A stretch of DNA of 64,000 nt from Chaetoderma sp. LZ-2023a (GCA_034401795.1 CM067367.1:85764079-85828078), one strand, 5' to 3'. Shown: positions 40,001 through 55,000, numbered from the stretch's first letter. Notes: a model not told the origin generated them from the letters alone. Numbers and translations: made by a program.

Positions 40001-43000
40001 TCTGTTTATATTTATCGTTCAGACTCTGTTAACTGCAATTTCAATGAGTGCTATTGCCACCAATGGAGTGGTTCCTGGTGGTGGAGCGTACTTCATGATT
40101 TCCCGAGCACTTGGTCCTGAGTTTGGCGGTGCAGTCGGTGTACTTTTCTACTTAGGAACAACTGTTGCATCATCAATGTACATCATCGGTGCAGTCGAGA
40201 TACTTATTGTAAGTTTGTGAAATATCATATTTTATCATATCCGCCTCGGATGATGTACTGTATTATGTGGATGTAGTAGTTTGAAAACATCCTGCACATT
40301 TACCTGCAATCAGTCCTTTTGCACAGTTTCCAAGCCTCTGGTTAACCATTTAACACTCAAACCGGCCAATAATGGCTTCTCTAATCGTCTTGACAAGTGT
40401 CCATTTGCATACCAAGAGAAGACTATTTTTTTTTGATTTTCAACTGGAATGACTGGCTCGATAACCGACTCACTTATTCCAATGGTAAATTTTCAAAAAT
40501 CGTCTTCTCTTGGTCTGCAAATTGACATTTTCTTTGAGAAATTTACACTTGAACAAATTTGAGACTAACTAAAATGATTAATATTATGGCTATTATTCTA
40601 GGAAATATTTTATTGTTGTTTGAGTGCCATAAGATTTGTAACATAAAAGTTAAATATTGCACCTTCTTACTAGGAAAAATTGCTAGATTGTTGGCAAAAG
40701 TTTAGCTTGACAGGCATCTGTACTACTTACATGTAGCTCACAATATTTGTTATAATTTGTGGTATATATGAAGAAGATGGTTTATACGAGGATAGAATCC
40801 TAAAGTTGTTCCCAGTTAACATGTTTAGCCATTTCATGATGAAGCCGGCCAAAGCCGGCCTATTCATCAGATTTTGGCACATATAGGGGTAGAAATAAGA
40901 ATTTTGTTCTGCATGCACAAAGTGCATCTAAACATTTTGATTTTTCCTGCACAGCAAAACATCTACATGCACATAAATTAATCCTTTCACCTGACACCTA
41001 TGAATTCGCTATGTCTCAGTTTCAACACAACCATACAGGAAGACTTGAATATTTTGAAATTAATTTGACTAATGCAGCAACGTCTTCCGGTTAAATTAAT
41101 TTCAAAATATTCAACAGAATAAGTTTTATATCATAAAGAATTTCCTTTTTCAGAGATTTGTCAGAGAGGGTTAACATTATAGCTTATGACAGCCAGAAAT
41201 GTGCATGCGGCCTGTGCACCCAGTATTACAAATTTACCTGCACCAGCTACGTTTTACCTGCATTGTGCATGTAAAAGGGCCTTATTTTGAGCCCTGTGCA
41301 CATGTGACATTTGTAATGTCAATTCTCTACCATGCATTTTACGTCATCATTGTCAAAAATCAGTCATAATTTTTTATTTTTTTTAATATCTTCCCTCTAA
41401 TAATTTAATTATTTTAAAATAATTAATGTTCAAAAGTTGAAAAAATGTAGAAAAAGTCTGAAATCGAACATTTTTTATAAATAGAAATATTTTCTTTCAG
41501 AACTACATGGCGCCGGTGATGTCAATGTTTGGCGATGTTTCTATAGCGATGAATGCATTTAACAATTATCGTGTCTATGGAACACTGCTGCTTCTCCTCC
41601 TCATGTTCTGTCTGTTCTTTGGCATGCGAGTTGTCAGCATCGTCGCTCCGGTGTCGCTGTTTTGTGTCGTACTTTCTATCCTGGCTATATATATTGGGAT
41701 ATTTGCGGCTAATGAGGGCAACAGTGAGCAGTAAGTTAGTGCAAATGTACTTATCCCTCTAGTCTATTTCTTAATGGATAGATCTGATCTGCGACTCAAG
41801 TATATGACATCATAATCAATTATGTCACATTAGGTTTCTAGCTCTGTCATCAGTAAACAGTTAAATTAGTTTAAAAATATTCAATAGCTTACCTTGCTAT
41901 TGGGATTCTGGGAATTCAGGGTTTGATCGATCCCAACACAGGCAAAGTGTAGGTGAAGCTTAGCTAGAAATGGGCGGTGCATAGATAGAAATGGTCCCTC
42001 TATTGGACACTTGTATGACCTCTGATGAAATACGCCTTTGTACGCTGCTAATTCATGTTTTGCCAGAATAGTTTCTGTCCATCATGTCCATATGCGTCTT
42101 TGTTTTAACGCGTCAATGATCAAGGTAGTCAAATATGAAATATCCGAAGAGTTTCACGTTTGAAATCTGTTAATAATCATTATAAATAGTACTAGTCTAA
42201 CAAGTGTATGGCTGACACAGTGTTGAATCGGATACAGTACAACTCAGAAATAGCTTGACATATTTCCAGACACAAAAACAGAAACATTTTAGGTAGAACG
42301 ATTTTGAAGACGATGTAAGAATTGTTTTGTTGAATATTTTGGACTTAATTTGATTGGAAGCCATTGCTGCCTTATGCAGCAATGGCTTCCAATCAAATAA
42401 AGTCCAAAATATTAAACAGTGCATTTTATTTTGTTTTAACAACATGTAACAGCATATTTCTGTGCTGTACTGTACTTATTGCATGAGTTTAGTAAGATCT
42501 CAGTTTTAGCAAGCTCAAAATGAAATCGCTCTAATTGACTGTGATAAATTTGATATAAAATAGCAACAAGTTAGAGATTCTATTAATCACAAGATATTAA
42601 TTCAAATTTTCAAGTCAAATCGGATCCTTTTCTTAATATTTACCATATATTTTTGTTAATAGATCTAAGCTGTAAAGGAGAAAGGTCTAATATCAATTCT
42701 CTACCTGTAAGAAATTCTTAACCACGAATGATTTGTTTTCTTAGCATCACCACTGATGCTGTATTTTATATTATTGATATTTAAAGGGTGTGTTTGCTCG
42801 GTAATCGGCTACTAGCATTTCAGCAAGCATCCGATGGTGGAACGCTAAACTGTACCAAAGACGAAGGGGGTCCGCTGTTTCGATATTATTGTGACGGAAA
42901 TTCTTCAATGTGTGATCCATTCTTTGAACAGAATTCCGCCACGGCAGTGGCTGGTATTCCTGGTTTGGCGAGTGGTGTATTTAAGGGTAAGTGGTGCCTG

Positions 43001-46000
43001 AGTGAAATTGCCAAAAGAAAAGATCTGTTGTGATGTTCCATAATTGTACATCATATATGTACAGAACAGCTCATAAGTAAGTTACCATGTTTCCAAATCA
43101 AAAACATGTTAGTTAGGACAATTCTGAACACAATGTAAGAAATGTTTTGTTGGCAATTTTGTCTTCTAATCCATTTATGTTCAAAATATTCACCGGTACA
43201 TTTTAGTTTATTTTTGAAACATGTTAACTTATTCCTGAGATTTAACATGTACATGTAGTAAAGAATCACCAGCAAATAGGTGACTGTAAACCTCAGTTAC
43301 ATAATATGATACGTGTAAAAACAATTCAGGGAAATTAACTTAAGTTTTTTGCGTTCAAGGCTCGAGCTGTTGTTAAAATGCTTTGACCCTCACAGAGCAA
43401 AATAACAGATTCGTTCTAATGTAGTGAATATTCTGTTGAAAGTTTTGAAACTAATCTGACTTGAAGCTGTTGCAGCAACTGCTCCAAGTCAAATTACTTT
43501 CAAATTATTCAACATCTTTCCTGTGTAGTTGCCTTGATAGTAAGACTGATATTTCCATGTTTAAGAGTTAATAATTATACTACACATGTATGTTCCAGGA
43601 ATGTGTAAAAGATGGGTTTTTTATTCTTTTGTAGATAATATCAATGACTGTTACACTGAGAATGGAAACATTCCGTGCACGAAAACTATCGGGAACCGTG
43701 ATCGTGGTGAAATCGTTGCGGATATCTCGACATCATTCTATATTCTACTTGCCATTTTCTTCCCATCGGTATCGGGTAAGAAGTTTATTATATGCATAGT
43801 GGAGGGTTTGTTGTTTTCTACACATATGTACATACAACACTACGTAGATGCATCCCGAAAATCTTGTCGATGCAACTCCTATAGTTTGAAAGAGAATTCA
43901 CCTTTCCAGAGTACCCACCCATCATATGACATCATAATGAACTGCATGATGTGTACAATGACATCATAATGAATGACGTCATGAATGATGTTGATAAGTA
44001 TGTCACAAACGCATATTTGAAGACGGTCTATAAGCTGTTGTACAAATTGTTTGCTTTTACTGTTTAATAAATATTCTGTTGAATATTTTGAAACTAATTT
44101 GACTGGGCGCTGTTGCTGCCATAGGCAGCAACAGCACCCAGTCAAATTAGTTACAAAATATTCAACAGCTTCCCTTTATAGTTTTCAGGAAATTGATAGC
44201 AAGTTCATTTGGGGGATCGATCAATCCCAACACGGTGAGGTGTGGGTGGAGCTTAGCTAGTGATGGGCGGGGCATGGCTAAAAATGGAACGGTCCATTGG
44301 ATGAATCATAATGATTGTACATCACCTGAAGATGTGCCGAATATTAAAAGATTTTTCATTTACGTTTTCTGTATGAAGTTGATATTGTGAAAGACTCATG
44401 TTGAGATGTTCTCATGTTGGATGGGGAAAGGTTGAAGGTATATATTAGCCTCTAGCTGACATTCTCTCATTATTTTTCTGTCGAAGATCACTGACGCTTT
44501 AATGCCCAGACTGACCGGTGCACTCAAGCTCATGATGGCCATGTTTCCAGCCAATAGTTAACATATGGTGGTTATTCCAAAATCCTGAGTGCTCTCATTT
44601 TAGTCATTGTCTACCAGCATCACTCAAGCTAGTTTTAAATTCTAAAGTCTACATAGGACATTCCAAGGAAAAGAATTAGGCATGAAAGCCTCAATTGCCT
44701 TGATAAAATATCCAATATCTTGACAGTTTAAACCCCATTAACCCATGAATCATCATTATACAGGTATCTACAAGAAGAAAGATATGTCTTTGTGTTTTAG
44801 GGTTCTGCGACCTGCAGATGTAAAGGCATATTTAATAGTCGACATAATTAATGCTGATTGAGTGCAATAAAATTTATGTTCCCTTCCAAGAGCCCTTAGT
44901 GGTTAGTCTCTGTCATGGGATCACATGGCAGCACATCATGGGCACCTGAATGCCAGACACGTCGTTTGTACATGTATGATTATTGTACTCAGTAAGATTC
45001 ATTTCACTTCAAGATTATACTTACCTCCCTAATACTCTTCGATATTGCTAAATATCGGCTTTCACTCAATAAACACTCTGAATAAAAACAGTTAGGTGCC
45101 CCTACTGGGCAGGGAGTCAGAGGGCAGTCCGGCGGATGCCAGCCCCACCACCGCGCATGCGCAGACTAGCACTTCCTCTTTGCTAATTTATTGGCAGAGG
45201 GTGAACACATGCTTTGTGCGCCAAGCTTTTCACTAGTCTTTTTAAGTCAATTTTAAGCGGTTAATAGAAGTTTGAAACACCTGTTGTAATGTCTGAGAGA
45301 GTGACTTCGCCGGAGAAGGGCCCAGGACCTATCCATCTGGTGACTTCTATTATATTTTAGCGAGTTTTTCCCGGTGTAGTGTGTTTCCGGGACTCGCGTT
45401 TACCGTGATAAGCGCCTAGTATAGTTGTTGTATGTCAACATGGTGCTATATAATACTAATCTCTCTTTGTGTTTATGTCCACAGGTATCTGTCAGGATAT
45501 GTATTGGACATCACAGCAGCAGAGGGTTTGTTTCTCTCCACCAAGGTTCCATTTCCTACTAATACTGTTAGGTTATCTAACCAAAAATTCTATGTCCAGT
45601 GATTCGGGGGCCTCGTATGACGGTCTTCTCACTTTGCCCTCTTGATCCAATTCCTTCCCCTAAGGTGGAGAGAGTTAAGAGGCGTAGTCTTGGTGGAGTG
45701 TTCCAGTTCATCACTTTGGATTGTTTGTCTATACAAAGAGTCAGGTATTCTAGTTAATGATATGAGGTGATGTTAATTATTTTATCTATAAATTGCCATT
45801 GTTATCATTGTGTATCTGATGTTTGTGTAGTCTGAATATCTATCCTGAAGATGTTCTGGTTATGAATACAATTCATCCTTACACCTGGATGTTTGTTTCA
45901 GATCGATTTAATTTCTGTCTGGGATTAATGACGTCATAATCAGCCTTGCTCTTTATTAACAATTAAAGTTTTGTCCAACGCTGGTTTCAGATGATTGGTG

Positions 46001-49000
46001 ATCCTTATGATCATTTCCCTCTCTCTTTTAGTTTGGTTTTGAGTTTTCTAACTTTAACTAAATTGCTCATTGTCCTCGTCCTCTGTCCTGTTTCAGAGAC
46101 CTGGTTGCTCGTCCTGTGGGCGTTTTCTGAAAGAAAAGTTCATCCCGCATCTTTGCTTTCATTGTAGCCCCTGTGGGCCATTGCTCAATTGTGACGTATG
46201 TAAGCATTGGGGGGGGGATGGCGAGCTAATGACCGAATTTTTATGCTTGCTGGCTAAGGACAAGGTTGTGGAGGAGGAGAGGAAGCAAAAAAGAGAGGTT
46301 GTGAGTAAGAAGGGTAAGAGGAAGGCCTCGTCCTCAGTGGACATGGAGGCCTTCCGTAGTGAGATGTTGGGAGAGATGAAGAGGACAATAAAGGATTTGG
46401 TTCCAGAGTTGCTTCATGGCATGCTTCCTGGACCAAACCCTTTGTTGTCCTCATCATCTGCTTCAGAGCAGATGGTCCCCGCCTCTGAATCTGGTTTCCT
46501 TAGGCCGTTACCAGTTTTCGATGATTCAGAGGTGGCCCCATTAGTGGGGGCATTCCACGACCCTGGCAGCAGGCTTGCCGCGCCGAGGGGTCGTGAACGG
46601 CTGTCGCTGGAACCTGCTGGCTGCTTATCAGCCCAGGGGTATCCGCACGCCGCAGGTGCCAGTACCTCCTATGGCACCTTTCCTGGCCAGTCTGGGTTAG
46701 CTCTCTTTGCTGACCCGGAGTCTAATCTTTCTGGCCAGGAAGAAGAGGATTATCTGTTAGGGTCACCGTCTGAGGATGTGGCCATGGATTTTGACGTCTG
46801 TGCACCCCTCGCGGGGAATACAGGCGACATGATCCATGGTTATACTCACGCAGGGTTAGAATTCACGGCTCAGAAGGTGGGCCTGGGCGGTGCTGATGGT
46901 CAGTTGTTCCACATACCTCGGCTTGCCGAGAGTATTGCTGGTGCTGGCCGGGGCCACGGTGTTGTGGTATCTGCCCCTCGCTCTACCACGGCGCCTGCTC
47001 CTGGACAAGCCCGTCAGATTAGCATGCCTGCTCTTTCGGGCCCGCATGCTTTCTCTGGCTTGCCGGGAGTGTCAGCATATCCGCCGTCAAGCTCTGCTGC
47101 GTTTGCTCAGGAGGAAGACGAAGGCCCTCATCTAGTAGAGCACTCGCAGTTAGCCACGGAGGAGGATTGGTCTGACGCTTGTCACTAGCTGATAAGTGTT
47201 AGGCCAGACCTGCCCGTGGAGCAGTCGGCTAGCCAGCGAGACCACAGGCCGTGGTTAGCTGGTAAGTCGACTGCTAGCACTATGCCATCTCTGCTGTTAG
47301 CAGAGCATATCGTGGATATGTTCTCGGCGGCGGAGACGTCCATTAAGGCGAATGGGCGTCTCGCGAAGGCCCCTCGCGAGGTCGCAAGGCGCTGCCGCAC
47401 CGTGCCCGTGGATTACCAGAGGTACGGTGTGGTGCCCAAGCCTAGTGTGGATGACCGCGCGGCTCTGGGTGAGGATGCGCAGCCAGGCTCCCATTCTGAC
47501 ACGGGAGCTTTGTGTTCAAACGCGTTGCGTTCGGCCTCGTGTTCGGCCAATGCCGCGTTGCGGGATGCGGAGGAGAGTGGGAGAGCGTCTATTGCGGCGC
47601 TGTCTCACGTCTCCCAGCTGTTACAGGGGGTAGTAACAGCATCCGCATCACGCCAACCGAGCCCGGTCACAGTCCAGAGAGCCATCCAGGATGGTATCAA
47701 CCTGGCTCTGGACTGTATGACTCGGGCAGTGACCAGGAGTGTCCGGGCGAGGCGCACGTTTGCGTTGGATAACGTGTGCCCGTCCCAGGACCTGTACAAT
47801 AGGCTTCTGCGTACGCCTATGGCAGGTCCTGGTCTCTTTGGAGGTGAGGGATGTAGGCACCTCCAGGAGACGGTTACTCTGGTCAATAACCAGAGGGCGC
47901 TGTGCGAACAATTTGAGGTGCTCCGTAGGGACCGCGTTCGCGCTGCACCCCCTGCGTACCATCCCCTGCAGGCTCGAGGTGGAGGTGGCCAGGTCAGAGG
48001 CCAGCCACCATCGCAGCGTCGGCCGCGTGCGATTCGGCCAGCAGTGAGGGGGGCGCAGGCTCCTCAGGCGCAGCCAGCCAGGCAGCGCGGTGCTGGTCGT
48101 GGCGCACAAGGATCTGGTCGTGGTAATCGTGCCTGATGGGCCGGTTACCGCGGTGAGAACCACTCCGATGTTTTTGGCGAAGGAGACAGTGCCACTCTTG
48201 CACTCCTTATGTCCACCTCTCTCCCTAGGTGCACCGGTGGGAGGCCGGCTGGCCGACCACATGCAAGAGTGGGAACAGTTGACTCAGGACCATTTAGTCT
48301 TGCGATGGCTTTCAGTCGGGTATCATCCCGATTGGATGACAGGCCTGCCATCGCGGCTGTCTCTGGTGCCAATCTGGACTCCAAATCCGAGAGATCTAGA
48401 TCAAAGGTTGTGTATCGAGGAGGAGATAAACTCCCTCATACAAAAAGGAGCAATTCAGCCGGCACAGAAGTGTCCGGGCTTCTATTCAACCGTGTTCTTA
48501 GTGACAAAAAACACCGGAGGGTGGAGACCAATTCTCAACCTCAAGCCATTGAACAAGTTCATAGAGACCCCCAGTTTCAAGATGGAGACTGTGCGCTCGG
48601 TGTTGGCGGGGTTAGAGAAGGGAATGTGGACAGCTTCAATAGATTTGAAGGATGCTTATTTCCACATCCCCATAGTGAGGAGTTTCTGTCGCTTCCTGAG
48701 ATTTGCATTCCAGGGCAGACAGTGGGAATTCAGGGTGTTACCCTTCGGAATTTCCACGGCTCCTCGGGTTTTCACCTGTGTGGTTCTTGCGATTACCGCA
48801 TACCTCCTCAGGAGAAGCATAGCAGTCCACACGTACATAGACGACTGGCTGTTAAAGGCACACACCCAGGGAAGTTTATCGGCCAATCTGGAGATTGTTT
48901 TGAAGACTCTCACAGACTTAGGCTGGATGATCAAGTTCCAAAAATCAGAGCTGACTCCATCCCAGAAGTTTGTTTACCTGGGGATGTTCTTCGATCTAGA

Positions 49001-52000
49001 GACAGGATATGTTTATCCTACTCAGGAGAGAGTTCAGAGACTCATCTCAGTAATTCAGTCAGGGTGCGACAGTCGTCATGTCCTGGCACGGGTTTACTTG
49101 AGAATGCTGGGGTTGATGATTTCGTTGGAACCAGTCATTCCTCAGGCCGCCTTACGCAGGCGGCCGATCCAGTTATTTCTCATGACACAATGGACCCAGA
49201 GTACAGGTTCACTGGACTCGAACGTGTCAGTGTTGGCGTCTCTAATTCACCACCTGCAATGGTGGTTGAACACAGAGAATCTCCTTGTGGGGGTTATGCT
49301 AACCCCTCCTCACCCTCAGGTAACTGTGTATACAGATGCCTCCATGGAGGGGTGGGGAGCTTGCCTCGAAGAATCCACGATATCAGGGCTTTGGGATCTG
49401 GAACAGTCGAAGGAACATATCAATCTACTGGAATTAAGAGCAGTAGTCCTGGGCCTGGAACATTTCTTACAGAAAGTTCAGGGCAAGATTGTTCTTATTC
49501 GTTCAGACAACTCAACAGTAGTGACTTACATAAACCGCCAGGGCGGAACGAAGTCGCCCAGTCTCTGTATGATGACATGGAGACTGCTTTGTTGGTGCCT
49601 GGATCTCAGGATTACCTTGAAAGCAGTTCATATTCTGGGAAGGTTAAATCTGCTAGCAGACTCATTGAGCCGAAGGATGAGTGTTTTACCGACGGAATGG
49701 CAACTAAATCAATGTGTGGCGGATCGTCTGTTCGACCATTGGGGGAAACCCAACATCGATTTGTTCGCAACGAAGAGGAATGCGAAGATGACGACGTACG
49801 TCTCTCCGATTCCAGATCCAAGCGCTTTCGCAACAGATGCGTTAGCTATCAGCTGGGCGGGAATGTATGTATACGCATTCCCTCCAGCAATCCTGATTCC
49901 AAAAATTCTTCAGAAAATCAGACAGGAGGAGTGCAAAGTGCTTCTGATCGCCCCAGATTGGCCAAGCCGATCATGGTATATGTATATGCTGGACCTTCTG
50001 GTCTGCAATCCGGTTCCTGTGCCTCTGATGGACGACATTACATTCCAGGGCAAGGCCCTTCACAACAATCCGTCAATGTTCCGATTGATTGCATGGATGT
50101 TGTCAAGGAAGCTAGAATTAAGGAGGGCTTTTCTGAGCAAGCAGCCATGTCTATGGCCAAAGCCAGGATGGGGTCAACCTCCAGAGCATATAATTATAAA
50201 ATCAACAGATTTGCAGAGTGGTGCTAAAAAAGATGTATTGATCCAATGGATTCATCTTTTCAGGTAGTAGCTGATTTCCTCTGTCACCTGTATGATGCCT
50301 ATAGCCTCAAGCCTAACTCTATTGCTGGTTATAAGTCGGCTTTAATGACTGTTATCCCTTGCTTGGCTAATAGGGAAAGTGATGAAGTAAGTACATTAAA
50401 TGTATTAATTAAAGGCATGGGCAATCTAAGACCAAGGAATCCCCCGGTGATTCCATCTTGGAGTTTATCTCTAGTGCTTCAGGTACTAGGTGATAAGCCT
50501 TTTGAACCACTTAGTTCCATTTCTATGAAACTGTTAATTCTTAAAACTGTATTTTTAATTGCTGCGGCCTCGGCTAGGCGTAGGAGTGAAATTCATGCCT
50601 TATCAGCCGAGGAGGACCGTTTTGTGGTTACAGGGGAAGGCCTTAAGCTTCTACCTAGGATTAATTTCTTGGCTAAGAATCAGTCTTTGAAATATCCAGG
50701 TCAACCTATTTTTTTGCCAGCTTTAACTAGATATGATCCTAATTCTAAAGCATGGTGTCCCGTCCAGGCGTTGCTCCAGTACAAACAGCGTACTTCGGAG
50801 TGGCGGACCGACCAGTCAGCGTTATGGTTGTCATATATTGAACCCCATGGCAGGGCGTCTAAGGACACCATTTCCAGGTGGATTGTAGAATGCATCCAGT
50901 TTTGTCATAAATCCGCCACCGGTAAGCAGGTTGACATAGCCAAGGTTCACAGTGTCCTATTTAATGGGGTCCCTGTGGATGACATTATGTCGGTTGCTCA
51001 GTGGCACTGTGAGTCAAGTTTTACAGACCATTATCTCCGTGACACCTCAAATCCTCTCGCCTTGTCGATTTTGAAAAAATAATTAGGTGTATTTTTTCGA
51101 TGAGGTTTCCTCATTGCTTATATATATCACAATTAATTAATGGGAACAACCACTTTTTGGGACTGCATCAGCCTTCACCACTGGGAAGATGATGTGAGCA
51201 GCCAAGTTCAACAAGGTCAGTCTTGTTCATGTGTTGTTCATTGTTGATTATATTGTCACGTGACCCTTTGTTATTAATATGGTGATGGTTTGTGTGTTTA
51301 TGTGGTTCATCATTGAGAGTATACGAAAATGGAGCCTTTTCGTCTCTGTCCTATAGTACATGGCACTGGTATGTAGAGAGCGTATGGGACATTGAGGTCA
51401 TTCGAGTCTTCCTCCCAGGAAAGGTGGGGGGGGGGGGGCTGAGCGCATATGACATTCGGTCATCTCACATCCATCGGTTTGTGTTAACTGAGGGTTTTGT
51501 CAAATCCTGACTGTGTTTCACACAGTTTCAGAAGTTTAAGTGCCTTAAACGCGGAAAAGCGTATAGGGAAGAGCTGGTCTGCGCATGCGCGGTGGTGGGG
51601 CTGGCATCCGCCGGACTGCACTCTGACTCCCTGCCCAGTAGGGGCACCTAACTGCTTTTATTCTGAGTGTTTATTGAGTGAAAGCCGATATTTAGCAATA
51701 TCAAAGAGTATTAGGGAGGTAAGTATCAACTCTCTCGTGAAAAAAGAAATCCTTGATTTCGTTTAGTTTCTCTACGGTGCTAGCTTCATGGCAGGGATAG
51801 AGTGCCAGCATGGTGATGTGCTAAATGCTGCTGTCATGAATCTTGTCTAATTTTGTTCAGCATATCCAATGGTGTTATGATAAACCACAAACATCACTAC
51901 CATTGATAAATGGCGTCCATCAAGTGTTTTCACCCATTAAGTTCTAGATACTAGAATATTGAAGATGATATATGGACATTATATGTCAGTCAAGCATGGG

Positions 52001-55000
52001 TTAATTATCCTACTGATATCATGTAAAGGTATCACGTGTCAGTGGTTTGATTGGGTTTTGATGGCGCAGCGCGTAGAAGCATGACTCCTATGGACAAATC
52101 ATGGAGCGATCCGTTCTCTCACTTACGTATATGATGTCATAATCAATTACATCAAGTCTTAGCTGACCTCGCAATCACAATGATGGATAACCCAGTCATA
52201 AAAATTGAAAATCTGTCATACGTGTACAGGGACTTTGATGAATTTACACTTTAATACATATTCGTGCATATTTTGAAACTAATCTGACTGGGAGCCATAA
52301 GCAGCAATACCCCCCCCCCCCAGTCAAGTTAATGAAAAAATATTCTACAGATTGCATTTAGGGTTACCTTGAAATTTAGAGTCTGGAAATTCCTGCTTCA
52401 AATTGATTCCAACATGTGTAAAATTGGGTTGGACTAAGCTAGAAATGGGCGGGGCAAAGCTAGAAATGGGCGGGGCATAGCTGGAAATGGGCAGGGCATA
52501 GCTAGAAATGTGCAGGGCATAGCTAGAAATGGGCAGGGCATGGCTAGAAATGAATCCTATTGTGTTTCATGTGTACGCTGCTATTATCCCGAAGCGCAAT
52601 TGATGGAACCTCATGGAGGATAGAATCTATTATGATAATAATGATGGTGTGGGGGGGGGGGAAGAGGAGATGGAATAGATGATAATGAGAAATAGATGGT
52701 GGTGGTGATGATGAATGGATGATGATGATGATGATATTTAGTGGCTGGTGGGTGTGTATGGCGGTGGTGATTAATGGATGACGATATGGAGGAGGGTTTT
52801 ATGGATGGCGCTGATGATTATATGGCGGTGGTGGCATCGGTAAATGGCTGATGATTGTGACGATGATAATGATGATGATTTGTTACAGGAATAATGGCAG
52901 GATCGAACAGATCTGGTGACCTGATGGATGCGCAAAAGTCTATTCCATCAGGAACTCTCGGTGCCATTGCCACGACGTCCTTTGTCTGTATCCTTTGAAA
53001 CAATCGAGAGAAGTCATACCGTTTGTACAGTATAGCGCAGAAATAGCTTGACATGTTTCCAAAACAAAAACAGGTAACAGGTTAGTTAGTGCAATTTTGA
53101 ACTTGATGTAAGAAATGTTTTATTGAATACATATTTTGAACATTATTGGATTGGAAGACATTGCTTGAAGCAATGTCTTCCAGTCCAATTATGTTCAAAA
53201 TATTCAACATTGTTTTATTTTGTTTTGTTATTTCTTAGCTTTAGCCTGCTGCACAGGTCATGGAAATTATGGAATGTGGCAATTAGAGCTGGGCGGTATT
53301 GACATTTACATGATGGTATCAGTACCATGAAAAAATACCGTGGTACCACGGTATACCGTCATCTGAGCTTGAGGCATGCCACGAAATTAGAACAATTTTT
53401 TTCATTTCCTTTTCATTTCCATCTCCAATAAATGGTAAATGTAGGTAGACTGTTTAGTTTCGCGACCTTATTAGGTCACTATTTTTATTGACATGATATC
53501 ATTCGCGGGAATATCGGTCAAAGTGTGTGGTCGACTTGCTAACTATAACCCGCGGTTTGAGACACTGGAGCGTGCTATTTTCAATCTGGATTGTTCTTGC
53601 TATTAATGCGTGCGACCAGCAAACGGTAAATTTTATTTTGGCAGTCGAGCGCGTTGATAAACAGAGTCCAGACAAAATCCGCGAGTATTTAAACGAGGCC
53701 AGTGTTGTACTCTTTTATTTCTGTTGGAGTCGTATTTTCGGTTACTCGCGAAAACAGGCCTATACACATGCATATAACACGACATTGAATATAGCCGATT
53801 CCAAAGCTTCTGATAATTACCGAGTACCCAATGTGCAGACTCGTTACTCGCCATGCTTCACGTGAACAATGCGTGTAAAAGGCTATTTCCGCGATCTTCA
53901 GACGTGTAGCCAGTTGAAAAATGAATTACAAAAACTAAAACACTAATTTTTAGGTGTCATTACTTAAACTGAATTTAATCTTTAAAGAAATTTCTTAAAA
54001 CAAGCCAGAAAAATAAAAAATAACGACTTCAAAGCTGCTCGTTGTTAATAAATTAGCACGTGATCAAAATGGCGCGAACAAATACTACGTTTTAGTAAAT
54101 TTTCATTGATAAATTCAGCATAGTAATGTATTTTCCCACGGTCTAGTTCATGTACAACCAATCAGATACGTCTTTGCGAGGTTGCTGTTGTGTTTGAATA
54201 GCACGCGGTTTGTATGTTATTTTGTTATTCTAGCGTGTTTGTTCGGTGACAAAATGCTTGGAGTAATAAATTACAAATAATTGAAACAGGAATAGGGAAT
54301 ATATTATAGTGTAATTACTAGCGGCGGATGGCCAGAGAATGAGTTTAGATGTTTTAAATAAAGCAATTTTACCGTAAGACTTTCAAGACATACGTTTGGC
54401 ATACAATTCTGCCTGTCATTATTTTGTAATTGACGTCTTGTTGTTTGTTTTTACAATGACCCTTTCACCTCGACTCGGCTAATAGTTAGGGATGCCTATA
54501 TTTTTGGCACTATTAGCACCTATTTACCCTTGGTCAAGTCAGATTTTATGGATCTATTTCTCAAATATTGCTCAAACATTATGGACGGTATTCACGGTAT
54601 TTGGAAATGTCAACGGTCACGGTATCGGTTCACGGTATACCGCGGTCCTCACGGTACTACCGTCAGACCGCCCAGCTCTACTGGCAATGTAGAATCATCG
54701 TAGAATCTGTCAATGTAGAATCATCGTGGAATCTGGCAATGTAGAATCATCGTGGAATCTGGCAATGTAGAATCAAATGATGGAAATTCTGGAAGATCTC
54801 CATGTTTTCTCAAAGTTGTCATGGAAGATTAATCCCTTTAAACCAACATGTTCGAGCATATATTTATTTCAAGACAATCATACATATAAGCTGACTTAAA
54901 TATCTTGAAAAAAAACTTGACTAGATGCTGCTGCGATATTCCACTATGTCTTTTATTATGTTACAACTTGATTCCTTAATCAGATCACTTTAGATCTATC

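Larger units (their letters stand above)
45002..51765 (+). mobile_element. DIRS-group retrotransposon B, full length
   Basis: Inverted terminal repeats of about 150 bp (45017-45166 and 51577-51730) flank gag, an RT-RNase H frame and a tyrosine recombinase frame, which together define a DIRS element. DIRS elements integrate through a circular DNA by the recombinase, so target duplications are not expected and none is seen. Borders outside the shared repeat are estimated: the left text TTTCACTTCAAGATTATAC starts at 45002, and the right text runs through GAAATCCTTGATTTCG to about 51765. Gag has one stop and the recombinase two lesions, so B is not autonomous. Sense to KCC, in the intron between exons 8 and 9. 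Confidence 0.93.

Noticed and set aside
41724-41730. Alternative donor ACA|GTGAGC in KCC exon 6
   Set aside because: It would shift the frame by seven bases before exon 7; GAGCA|GTAAGT keeps the phase and is the better consensus.
47648-48262. 204-aa minus-strand ORF opposite DIRS B gag
   Set aside because: A shadow of the GC-rich gag frame. It has Arg/Thr-rich text and no domain, and the same shadow appears in C at 59464-59925.
48209-50000. Long second ORF overlapping the DIRS B RT frame (and its counterpart in C)
   Set aside because: Up to about 50090 it has no domain, and the RT frame over the same bases carries all motifs. Only its 3' part is the real recombinase frame.
45002-51765. LTR (Gypsy-like) retrotransposon as the identity of B and C
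   Set aside because: Terminal repeats are inverted and not direct, there is no aspartic protease or DDE integrase, and a tyrosine recombinase is present. This is the DIRS arrangement.
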